A stretch of DNA of 64,000 nt, taken from assembly GCF_904849725.1 (NCBI RefSeq), contig NC_058518.1:9506147-9570146 (forward strand). Reading direction: 5' to 3'. Positions 54,601-64,000 of the stretch are shown piece by piece (position 1 is the stretch's first letter; each line of letters starts with the position of its first letter). The DNA comes from Hordeum vulgare subsp. vulgare (Eukaryota; Streptophyta; Magnoliopsida; Poales; Poaceae). The notes under the pieces are model-generated. The model did not search any database. It had not been told where the DNA came from and was given only the letters and a program-made list of their open reading frames with translations. The translations under genes were made by a program, and so were the position numbers.

Positions 54601-55650
54601 ACAAGTGGTTGGAGAATCTTGTATTTACAAGAAAGTGAGTGGGAGCTCTGTGGCGTTTCTAATATTATATGTGGACGACATATTACTCATTGGAAACAAC
54701 GTAGAGTTTTTGGAGAGCATAAAGGGTTACTTGAATAAAAGTTTCTCTATGAAGGACCTAGGAGAAGCTGCTTACATTCTAGGCATTAAGATCTATAGGG
54801 ATAGATCAAAACGCCTGATAGGACTTTCACAAAGCACATACCTTGATAAAGTTTTGAAGAGGTTCAAAATGGAACAGTCCAAGAAAGGGTTCTTGCCAGT
54901 TTTACAAGGTACGAGATTGAGTAAGACTCAGTGCCCAGCAACTGATGAAGATAGAGAGCATATGCGCTCCGTCCCTATGCTTCAGCCATAGGTTCTATCA
55001 TGTATGCGATGTTGTGCACTAGACCGGATGTTAGCCTGGCCTTAAGTATGGCAGGTAGGTTCCAGAGTAATCCACGAGTGGATCACTGGACAGCGGTCAA
55101 GAATATCCTGAAGTACCTAAAAAGGACTAAGGAGATGTTTCTCGTGTATGGAGGTGACGAAGAGCTCGCCGTAAAAGGTTACGTCGATGCAAGCTTTGAC
55201 ACAGATCCGGACGACTCTAAGTCGCAAACCGGATACGTATTTATTCTTAATGGGGGTGCAGTAAGCTGGTGCAGTTCCAAGCAAAGCGTCGTAGCAGATT
55301 CTACATGTGAAGCGAAGTACATGGCTGCCTCGGAGGCGGCTAAGGAGGGTGTCTGGATGAAGCAGTTCATGACGGATCTTGGAGTGGTGCCAAGCGCACT
55401 GAATCCAATAACCTTGTTCTATGACAACACGGGTGCCATTGCCTTAGCAAAGGAACCACGGTTTCACAAGAAGACCAAACACATCAAACGACGCTTCAAC
55501 CTCATCCGCGACTACGTCGAGGGAGAGGACGTAAATATATGCAAAGTGCACACGGATCTGAATGTAGCAGACCCGCTGACTAAACCTCTTCCACGGCCAA
55601 AGCATGATCAACACCAGAACTGTATGGGTGTTAGATTTATTACAATGTGA
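51670..55650 (+). pseudogene. Copia complex gag-pol polyprotein
   Basis: Starts MAHATVILNFNTFLEKAKLK. Domains in order: gag; zinc knuckle CYYCKGMGHWKRNC near 52425; protease WVFDTGSVAH near 52565; integrase with HTDVCGP, SDRGGEY and NGVSERRNRT; RT; RNase H. An extra base in the T run at 54477-54481 throws RT out of frame, and the slip is reversed by loss of a base near 54973-54976. About 165 codons, including YVDD in ILYVDDILLIG, therefore lie out of frame with gag. RNase H carries CEAKY where CEAEY is usual. The stop is at 55648-55650. Integrase catalytic residues are intact. Confidence 0.93.
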
Positions 55651-55702
55651 TTCACATGATGATGTGAGAGCTAGATTATTGACTCTAGTGCAAGTGGGAG
55701 AC

Positions 55703-57521
55703 TGTTGGAATTATGCCCTAGAGGCAATAATGAATATAGTTATTATTATACTTCCTGTATCAAGATAATCGTTTATTATCCATGCTATAATTGTATTGAA
55801 TGAAGACTCATTTACATGTGTGGATACATAGACAAAACACCGTCCCTAGCAAGCCCCTAGTTGGCTAGCCAGTTGATCAAAGATAGTCAGTGTCTTCTGA
55901 TTATGAACAAGGTGTTGTTGCTTGATAACTGGATCACGTCATTAGGAGAATCACGTGATGGACTAGACCCAAACTAATAGACGTAGCATGTTGATCGTGT
56001 CATTTTGTTGCTACTGTTTTCTACGTGTCAAGTATTTATTCCTATGACCATGAGATCATATAACTCACTGACACCGGAGGAATACTTTGTGTGTATCAAA
56101 CGTCGCAACGTAACTGGGTGACTATAAAGATGCTCTACAGGTATCTCCGAAGGTGTTAGTTGAGTTAGTATGGATCAAGACTGGGATTTGTCACTCCGTG
56201 TGACGGAGAGGTATCTCGGGGCCCACTCGGTAATACAACATCACACACAAGCCTTGCAAGCAATGTGACTTAGTGTAAGTTGCGGGGTCTTGTATTACGG
56301 AACGAGTAAAGAGACTTGCCACTAAAACGAGATTGAAATAGGTATGCGGATACTGACGATCGAATCTCGGGCAAGTAACATACCGAAGGACAAAGGGAAT
56401 GACATACGGGATTATATGAATCCTTGGCACTGAGGTTCAAACGATAAGATCTTCATAGAATATGTAGGATCCAATATGGGCATCCAGGTCCCGCTATTGG
56501 ATATTGACCGAGGAGTCTCTCGGGTCATGTCTACATAGTTCTCGAACCCGCAGGGTCTGCACACTTAAGGTTCGACGTTGTTTTATGCGTATTAGAGTTA
56601 TATGGTTGGTTACCGAATGTTGTTCGGAGTCCCGGATGAGATCACGGACGTCACGAGGGTTTCCGGAATGGTCCGGAAAGGAAGATTGATATATAGGATG
56701 ACCTCATTTGATTACCGGAAGGTTTTCGGAGTTACCGGGAATGTACCGGGAATGACGAATGGGTTCCGGAAGTTCACCGGGGGGGCAACCCACCCCGGGG
56801 AAGCCCATAGGCCTTGAGGGAGGCACACCATCCCTTAGTGGGCCGGTGGGACAGCCCAAAAGGGCTCTATGCGCCAAGAAGAGAAAAATCAAGAGAGAAA
56901 GAAAAAAAAGGAGGAGGTGGGAAGGAAGGGGGACTCCCTCCCACCAAACCAAGTCCAACTCGGTTTGGGGGGGGAGTCCTCCCCCCTTGGACTCGGCCGA
57001 CCCCCTTGGGGCTCCTTGAGCCCCAAGGCAAGGTCCCCTCCCTCCCACCTATATATACGAAGGTTTTAGGGCTGATTTGAGACGACTTTTCCACGGCAGC
57101 CCGACCACATACCTCCACGGTTTTTCCTCTAGATCGCGTTTCTGCGGAGCTCGGGCGGAGCCCTGCTGAGACAAGGTCATCACCAACCTCCGGAGCGCCA
57201 TCACGCTGTCGGAGAACTCTTCTACCTCTCCGTCTCTCTTGCTGGATCAAGAAGGCCGAGATCATCGTCGAGCTGTACGTGTGCTGAACGCGGAGGTGCC
57301 GTCCGTTCGGTACTAGATCGTGGGACTGATCGCGGGATTGTTCGCAGGGCGGATCGAGGGATGTGAGGACGTTCCACTACATCAACCGCGTTCACTAACG
57401 CTTCTGATGTAGATCTACAAGGGTACGTAGATCACCCATCCCCTCTCGTAGATGGACATCACCATGATAGGTCTTCGTGCGCGTAGGAAAATTTTTGTTT
57501 CCCATGCGACGTTCGCCAACA
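55703..57521 (+). repeat. Copia complex right LTR
   Basis: 1,819 bp, preceded by the purine tract AAGTGGGAGA and followed by CCGGT, the right copy of the target duplication. Confidence 0.92.
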
Positions 57522-57526
57522 CCGGT

Positions 57527-57931
57527 GCTGCCGCACCCCTGGGGCTCAGGTGAGCCCAATTTTGGAGATATAACTAGGGGTGAGGTAGGAGGCTTAGGAG
57601 CTTTAAGTAACCGAATAATCGAAGTAATCCGTTTGGCTTTTGCTCCGACGAGCCCGCCATTAGAACTGGGTGTAATCGAACCACTACTACTCCGTGGGGC
57701 TGTAATCGAACCACTATCTTTGCTAAAATTTATCTATGTTGTTTGAATTCGGCCGATTTTGGTTGAATGCTTGTAAATTTGCTTTTCTGAATCGAAGCTC
57801 GCCGGTGTTGCCGTGCTTCGTCGACGGAGAAGAAGAAGAGGGAGGATGCGTGCACAGGAGAAAACTGTTTAACCGTAGTCGCCGCCATCTGGGTCCCATG
57901 CCGACGTGGATAAGTTGTAGGCCCCGCCCAG
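57527..57931. other. Sequence downstream of the GC-rich ORF, between two Copia insertions
   Basis: Originally contiguous with 47976. TGTAATCGAACCACTA occurs twice. The rest resembles a 3' UTR (TTTATCTATGTTGTTTGAAT). It ends with CCCAG, the left target site of Copia B. Confidence 0.4.
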
Positions 57932-58291
57932 TGTTGCACAATAAGCTAGACAAGCTAGCCCGTTAGTTGGTCAGGATTTGCTTTCCCAGTCAGTTTCAGT
58001 TAGCTAGGTAATAGGTCAAGTTCAGTTAGCTAGTTAGCCGGTGGCTAAAACCCCGCCAGACGTGGGCTGTGCGATCGGCGGGGGAGTAGTTGGCGTCGTG
58101 GACCGCAGGCTCGATTGTGGGATGGTGCGATTCGGTAGGAGCTCAGGATCACGACACCTTTTGCGTTCTTCAGTTAATAAGAGAAAGACCGAAAAGCAGC
58201 AGTTAGTTGTGAGCTGCACAAAACACTCTCTCTCTCTCGCTCTCGCCATTGACAGCCAAGCTCAAGCTCTCTGGTAGTTCTCTGGGTAACA
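57932..58291 (+). repeat. Copia B 5' LTR
   Basis: 360 bp; contains CAGTTAGCTAG repeats and a CTCTCTCT tract. The primer-binding site begins two bases downstream. Confidence 0.9.
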
Positions 58292-58306
58292 AGTGGTATC
58301 AGAGCC

Positions 58307-61300
58307 ATGGTTGGAACTCCGGCGGCCGACGGCGCCCGGTTGCAGACACCCCCTCGCCTCCGCGCACCGTCCCAGGAACGAGGAAGGACCCGGCGTCGCG
58401 ATGACATGGTGGTGCAGCAGGTGGTGCAGCCGGCGTCCTCGAGTGGCGCGCTCCCAATGTTGTCACGCACCAACTACGCGGAGTGGGTACTGTTGATGAA
58501 GGTCTACCTCCAAGCTCATGGCTGGTGGGGGCGGTAGCTCACGGAGAGGCCTCCTACCACGACGAGCGCAACGCCATGATCACCATCCTTCGAGGTCTTC
58601 CGGGGGACGTGCTGCTCGCGGTGGGGGAGAAGGAAAACGCCAAGGACGCGTGGGATGCGATCGCCACGCAGCGCCTTGGCGCCACACGAGTGCGAGAGGC
58701 AAACGCGCAGAAGCTCCGCCGCGATTTCGAGAGCATCAGCTTTCGCGACGGAGAGAACATCGACGACTTCTCGCTTCGTCTCTCCGGCATCGTCTCAGGT
58801 CTGCGTGCTCTGGGAGAAACCCTAGAAGAACAAAAGGTAGTAGCCAAGTTTCTTCGCGTCGTGCCACAACAATTTGCGCAGGTGGCCATCGCGATCGAGA
58901 CCCTTCTGGACATCAGCACACTATTGCTGGATGAGGTCACAGGGCGACTACGCGTCGTGCAAGATCGCCTCGACGATGCGCACGCGGGCGGCAGTGGTCA
59001 AGGCGGCTGTCTACTCCTCACCTGGGAGGAGTGGGAGGCGCGCCAACACCAAGGCCGGCCCCCCGGCTCTTCCTCTGGCGGGAACAACAACCGCGGGAGG
59101 GGCAGGGGTCGTGGTCGCGGAGGCGGCCGAGGAGGCGGCCGCGGTGGCGGACGAGGCGGTGACTACCCCGACAAAAGCGGCGGCGACAAAGAAAAGTGTC
59201 GGTACTGCGGCATCAAAGGGCACTGGGCACGTGATTGCAGAAAGAAGAAGAGAGAGGAGGATGCGCTCCTTGCCCAGGCAGACGAGGAAGGTGATCCACA
59301 GCTGCTCCTCGTTGAGGCGTTCGGTCTCATGACGGCAGCAGTGGAGCACGCCGACCCGATGCCGGACGCGGTCTATCTCAACGAAGACTGCGCGAACATC
59401 ACTCCCACCACTGACACCACCGCCGGCCAGGACGCCATGTGGTACCTTGACACCGGGGCCTCCAACCACATAACAGGCGACCGCACTGCATTCACCGAGC
59501 TCGACACTGGCATCACCAGGTCCGTGAGGTTCGGCGACGGCTCGGTGGTTCGCATCGAGGGGCGAGGCACCATCGTCTTCTCCATCGACGGGGGAGCTCA
59601 GTGCGCCCTCACGGATGTGTACTTCATCCCCAGGCTCAAGAGCAGCGTGGTGAGCTTGGGGCAGCTCGATGAGAACGGTTGCGACATCAGCCTTCGCCGA
59701 GGCGTGCTCACCATCCACGACCGGCACGGGACACTCATCGTCAAGGTACAAAGATCGCCGAATCGTCTGTACAAACTGAATCTGTCTCCCGTTCGACAGA
59801 CCTGCCTGGCGGCACACACGGACAACGTGTCATGGCGATGGCATGCGCGTTTCGGCCACCTGCACATCGATGCACTGCAGAGGATGGCTCGGGCGGCGAT
59901 GGTGGCGATGGTGCGAGGGCTGCCCGGCATCGAGCACACTGGAGAGCTCTGCCAGGCGTGCCTCGCTGGCAAGCAGCGCCGGACACCTTTTCCCCAGGTG
60001 GCCAAGTACCGGGCAGAAGCGCCACTCGACCTCGTTCACGCAGATCTCTGCGGAGCAATCTCGCCGCCGACACCAGGAGGACGGCGATACTTCCTACTCC
60101 TCGTGGATGACCATAGTCATTTCATGTGGCTCACCCTGCTCGCGAACAAGGACGAAGCAGGGACAGCGATCAAGAAATTCCAGTCTAGTGCCGAGGCGCA
60201 CGCATCCCGCAAGCTGGGCACGCTGCGCACCAACCGCGGTGGAGATTTCACGTCTGCGGCACTGGGGGAACACTTCGCCAGCACCAGAGTGCGGCGGCAC
60301 CTGACGGCACCGTACTCCCCGCAGCAGAACGACATCGTGGAGAGGCGCAACCAGACGATGGTGGGCATGGCCAGGAGCATGATGAAGGCGAAGGGCATGC
60401 CAGATTACTTCTGGGGGGAAGCGGTGACCACGGCAGTTTACCTCCTGAACCGAGCGTTCACTCGTACCATCCATGGGGTGACCCCCTACGAGGCCTGGCA
60501 CGGCAAGAAGCCCGAAGTGAGCCATCTGCGCGTCTTTGGATGTGTCGCCCATGTCAGGACCGCACACCCACACCTCAAGAAGCTGGAAGACAGGAGCACG
60601 CCCATGGTCTTCATAGGATATGAGCCTGGCTCCAAGGCATACAGAGTCTACGACCCGGCAAGCCGCCGGGTGCACATCTCTCAGGACATAGTGTTCGACG
60701 AGAACGCCAGCTGGGATTGGGGGAACGAGACGGTGACCACAGGCGGGACATTCACAGTGGACTTCATGTCACTGGGGAGCACGGAAGAAACACCGGCGCC
60801 GAGGTCACCTTCGACGCCACGATCACCGCCAACACCTCAAGACCCAGCAGCAGAACCACTTGAAGCAATCGCGCAAACACCTGTCACTACGCCCATGGCG
60901 ACCGACCCAGAGGAGGGGATCGGAGCGACGTCCACACCTGCAGTCTGGCGGGACGTGCAGTACGCCACGCCACCGCCATATGATCCGGATCTCTACGACG
61001 ACGTCAACGACCCTGATGCGGTTCATCGCTTCCGCCGCGTGGAGGACATACTCAAGACTGGAGCAGCCAACGCCGGGAAGACAGAGCAGCTGCTCCTCTT
61101 GCCCGAAGGGGAACCAGCTACGTTCGCAGAAGCCGAACACCATGCAGCATGGAGGGCAGCAATGAAAGAAGAAATGGAGTGCATCGAGTCCAACCAGACT
61201 TGGTCCCTCTGTGACCTACCCGCAGGCCACCGCCCGATCGGGCTCAAGTGGGTTTTCAAGGAGAAAAGGAATGCAGCCGGCGAGGTGATCAAGCACAAGG

Positions 61301-62650
61301 CGCGCCTCGTCGCAAAGGGCTTCGTGCAGCGCGCAGGAATCGAATTTGAGGAGGTCTTCGCACCGGTGGCGCGGCTCGACTCCGTAAGGGTTTTGCTCGC
61401 CGTGGCTGCGCAGGAGAGCTGGGAGGTGCATCACCTGGATGTCAAGTCCGCCTTCCTCAACAGCGAACTCGAGGAGGAGGTGTACGTGGTGCAACTGCCC
61501 GGTTTCAAGGCCGTCGGGGAAGAACACAAGGTGCTCCGGCTGCACAAAGCTCTCTATGGACTGCGCCAAGCACCGCGCGCGTGGTACGCAAAGCTAGATC
61601 GCAGCCTTCACGCTCTCGGGCTCGAGAAGTGTCCGTCGGAGCATGCGGTCTACACACGCACGGGAGACGGCGGGCGCCTTCTCGTCGGTGTGTACGTAGA
61701 CGACCTGATCGTCACCGGAGCATCCACAGCAACGATCGAGGATTTCAAGGGAGAGATGATGTCGCTCTTCAAGATGAGCGACCTGGGCCTGCTGTCCTAC
61801 TACCTCGGCATCGAGGTGAAGCAGCAGCCGGGACGGATCGTCATCACGCAGTCTTCGTACGCCGGAAAGCTCCTTGAAAAGGCCCGCATGGAGGAATGCC
61901 ACCCAGTTGCCACACCGATGCAGCCGCGCCTCAAGCTCAGCAAGGAGGGCTCAGGCGACCCAGTGGACGCCACGTTTTTCAGGAGCGTGGTCGGGAGCCT
62001 CCGCTATCTCACACACACGCGGCCGGACATCACCTACGCCGTAGGTTACATCAGCAGATTCATGGAGGCACCAAAAGGCGAGCACTGGGCGGTAGTGAGA
62101 CAGCTCCTGAGATACATCGCAGGCACACAACAACTTGGGTGCTGCTACGCCCGATGAGCCCGGGGCGCAGAACTCGTCGGGTATAGCGACTCGGACCTGG
62201 GCGGGGATGTAGACGACCGCAAAAGCACAAGCGGCACCGTCTTCTTCCTAGGAGGCAGTCCAGTATCTTGGCAGTCCGCCAAGCAGAAAATTGTGGCCCT
62301 TTCGTCCTGCGAGGCGGAGTACGTCGCAGCAGCAGGGGCGGCGTGCCAGGGAATCTGGCTCAGGCGGCTGGTAGGGGAACTGCTCGGACATCCTGTCGGC
62401 GCTGTCGAGCTCTGCGTCGACAACAAATCGGCGATTGCCCTAAGCAAGAACCCTGTCTTCCATGACAGGAGCAAGCACATCGAGCTCCGCTACCATTTCA
62501 TTCGCCAGTGCGTCGAAGACAGAAGCATCGACATCCAGTATGTGTGAACTGGTGATCAGCTGCTGACATCCTCACGAAGGCGCTCGGACGGATCCAGTTC
62601 CAGGAGATGCGTGATCGTGTGGGGGTCATCAGCTGCAAGCCAGCCTTGCT
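58307..62650 (+). pseudogene. Copia B gag-pol polyprotein
   Basis: Starts MVGTPAADGARLQTPP just after the primer-binding site. A base missing from the G run at 58527-58531 shifts the frame, and the rest of gag-pol follows in the next frame. Domains: gag; an RGG-rich tract at 59090-59165; zinc knuckle CRYCGIKGHWARDC; protease WYLDTGASNH; integrase with HADLCG, NRGGDF (Asp replaced by Asn-Arg context) and NDIVERRNQT; RT with intact YVDD; RNase H. TGA codons interrupt at 62155-62157 and 62545-62547, and another base is missing shortly after. GC-rich throughout, unlike the Copia complex. Confidence 0.93.
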
Positions 62651-62661
62651 TAGGGGGAGTT

Positions 62662-63003
62662 TGTTGCACAATAAGCTAGACTAGGTAGCCCGTTAGTTGG
62701 TTAGGATTTGCTTTCCCAGTCAGTTTCAGTTAGCTAGGTAATAGGTTAAGTTCAGTTAGCTAGTTAGCCGGTGGCTAAAACCCCGTCAGACGTGGGCTGT
62801 GCGATCGGCGGGGGAGTAGTTGGCGTCGTGGACCGTAGGCTCGATTCAGTAGGAGCTCGGGATCACGGCACCTTTTGCGTTCTTCAGTTAATAAGAGAAA
62901 GACCGAAAAGCAGCAGTTAGTTGTGAGCTGCACAAAACACTCTCTCTCTCGCTCTCGCCATTGACAGCCGAGCTCAAGCTCTCTCGTAGTTCTCTGGGTA
63001 ACA
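62662..63003 (+). repeat. Copia B 3' LTR
   Basis: 342 bp, matching the 5' LTR apart from an internal deletion of about 18 bases (after GGCTCGATT) and scattered substitutions. Confidence 0.9.
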
Positions 63004-63008
63004 CCCGG

Positions 63009-63169
63009 CTCCACCTAATCCTGATAGAGATTGTGCTTAAGGGCCATGTCATGCCTGGTCTATTTGTGCGCATAAAGGTGTTGCAGTAGAGCTATTTTTA
63101 CAATCAATGTCGGTTTGTAACTAGTTCGCAGGAAAAACGTCGCACATGAGCTATTGATCCCTTTTTTTA
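63009..63169. other. Unassigned spacer
   Basis: No recognisable feature. It was contiguous with 57931 before Copia B inserted. Confidence 0.3.
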
Positions 63170-63518
63170 TCTTAGATAACTTTGGAAAAAATGACCCGTA
63201 ACAAAAACTGATGAAAACCAGACATCCTTCCTATATTTTGGTTACATTGGAATCGGCCAAATGCTCTGGACTTCGATGCTTTTCACTAGCTGAGATGAAC
63301 TAAAAGGGATTACAAGTCATGGGACTGAGTCGGCACGGCAGGCGCTCCCGCTGCCCGAAGAAGACGACGAGGAAGAAGAGGAGATTGAGCCGCATGGATT
63401 ATTTTCGCGTTTCTTGTTCCAGTCCCACCTGTTGACGAAGTCGGCGCGGCCTGGCATGGCGGACACCAGCATGGTGAGGATGACACCGTGCAGCGTCGGC
63501 AACAGCGGCAGCATGTCG
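63170..63518 (-). pseudogene. PNRC-like gene copy E, truncated at both ends
   Basis: On the minus strand it reads MLPLLPTLHGVILTMLVSAM, RADFVNRWDWNKKRENNPCG, a Ser run and CRADSV. It then jumps directly into the conserved 3' flank, losing repeats 3-4 and the PNRC-like motif. Its first 17 or so codons are cut at 63519, where TGTTGAGTAAATAA begins. Closest in detail to copies A and B; nonfunctional. Confidence 0.8.
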
Positions 63519-64000
63519 TGTTGAGTAAATAATAGGCAATTTTCCGAGAAGATTAATCCATGAAATAATTACTAACATGGCATTGACTAGGTTCATGACA
63601 TACAGATCATGAAGTATACTAGCAAGTACTACGCATATAGCAGAAACATCTACGCATATAGGCAATCGTACTAGTGCAGACAGAAACAGGAGGGAGACAA
63701 ACACATCATACCCTCCTATCGGCCAGTTGGCCGTAGCAGGAGCGGCGGCGGCGGCAGTATCCTCTGCCGCCTTCTTCTCGGCTTCGGCCTTCTCGCGGAC
63801 GAGACGGTCAGCTTCGCTTGGTGAAGACATGGCGATGACGAGGACGACGCGGACGTAGACGAAGCAAGCGGACGGAGGCGAGCAGTCGCGTGATCGCTCC
63901 CCAAAAACCTAATCGCCCCTCTCCCATACAGGAACCGGAGAGGCGAGGTTTCGGAGGCCTGCTCTCCCGTCGACCGTGTACGCGGTAAACGGGACGGAGT
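63519..64000 (-). other. 5' end of an unknown gene-like unit
   Basis: On the minus strand, ATG at 63830 opens MSSPSEADRLVREKAEAEKK, an Ala/Glu-rich exon reaching about 63712, where GGGTATGATG could be a splice donor. The upstream 170 bp is leader-like. The sequence begins TGTTGAGTAAATAATAGGC at the junction with copy E, which could be an LTR or transposon edge. It is probably part of a repeat extending beyond the window. Confidence 0.4.

Larger units (their letters stand above)
47982..57521 (+). mobile_element. Copia (Angela/BARE-like) three-LTR complex
   Basis: The order is: LTR start fragment (47982-48114), 3' internal segment (48115-48642), full LTR (48643-50462), full internal region (50463-55702), full LTR (55703-57521). 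CCGGT flanks the whole array (47977-47981 and 57522-57526), so it descends from one insertion. The shared middle LTR indicates a tandem duplication through the LTRs. The first unit later lost nearly all its internal region and most of its LTR. Family naming is by LTR resemblance from memory. Confidence 0.92.
57932..63003 (+). mobile_element. Copia LTR retrotransposon B
   Basis: 5.07 kb. LTRs of 360 bp (57932-58291) and 342 bp (62662-63003), bounded TGTTGCAC...GGGTAACA. The right LTR lacks about 18 bases present in the left. Flanks are CCCAG and CCCGG, a 5-bp duplication with one later substitution. The primer-binding site TGGTATCAGAGCC starts at 58294, and the purine tract TAGGGGGAGT precedes the 3' LTR. 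Confidence 0.92.

Overview
The window looks like intergenic DNA from a large grass genome, most likely Triticeae (wheat, barley or Aegilops). This rests on the repeat content: Copia LTRs opening like Angela/BARE-1, a CACTA transposon rich in GGGACTAAAG subterminal motifs, a grass-type Helitron terminus, PIF/Harbinger and Stowaway relics, and a Tat-like Gypsy element with an antisense gene. Family names are from memory; the structures were read from the sequence. No rRNA, CRISPR or prokaryotic feature is present.

Layout. 0.8-3.5 kb: 5'-truncated LINE on the minus strand, cut by a Copia LTR fragment (3.5-4.6 kb), then a CACTA end (4.6-4.85 kb). 4.86-14.7 kb: remnant of a PIF-associated MYB/SANT-like ORF interrupted by a Gypsy element (5538-14014, target duplication GCTCC) on the minus strand. 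The Gypsy element is internally deleted from gag to integrase, carries a multi-exon antisense gene, and holds a 70-bp tandem array. 14.8-19.9 kb: Copia element A. 19.9-30.0 kb: a cluster of direct and inverted copies of a small non-transposon gene with a PNRC-like C-terminus. Two copies are intact, and the 3' flank of one carries a 1.6-kb Helitron. 30.3-32.6 kb: a small Harbinger element and duplicated LINE-derived repeats. 32642-45098: a Harbinger element (TSD TTA), split by a complete 11-kb CACTA element (33146-44174, TSD GAG). 45-47 kb: repeats. 47.4-57.9 kb: a broken GC-rich ORF with a three-LTR Copia complex beside it (47982-57521, TSD CCGGT). 57932-63003: Copia element B. The window ends with a fifth, truncated copy of the PNRC-like gene and the 5' end of an unknown gene-like unit.

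How it fits together. Several layers of insertion can be ordered because target duplications are preserved. Removing the CACTA restores an open Harbinger transposase frame across the junction. The Helitron has an empty-site paralogue a few kilobases away. The Harbinger element has empty paralogous sites just upstream. Nearly all mobile-element genes are broken by stops and frameshifts. In the Gypsy antisense gene and the CACTA genes every in-frame stop noticed is TAG, mostly where glutamine CAG would fit, which suggests decay of methylated CHG sites.

The most unusual objects are three: the CACTA element carrying a 3'-5' exonuclease gene plus an Ulp1-like gene but no visible transposase; the PNRC-like gene cluster; and the Tat-like antisense gene beside its hairpin-bearing repeat array.
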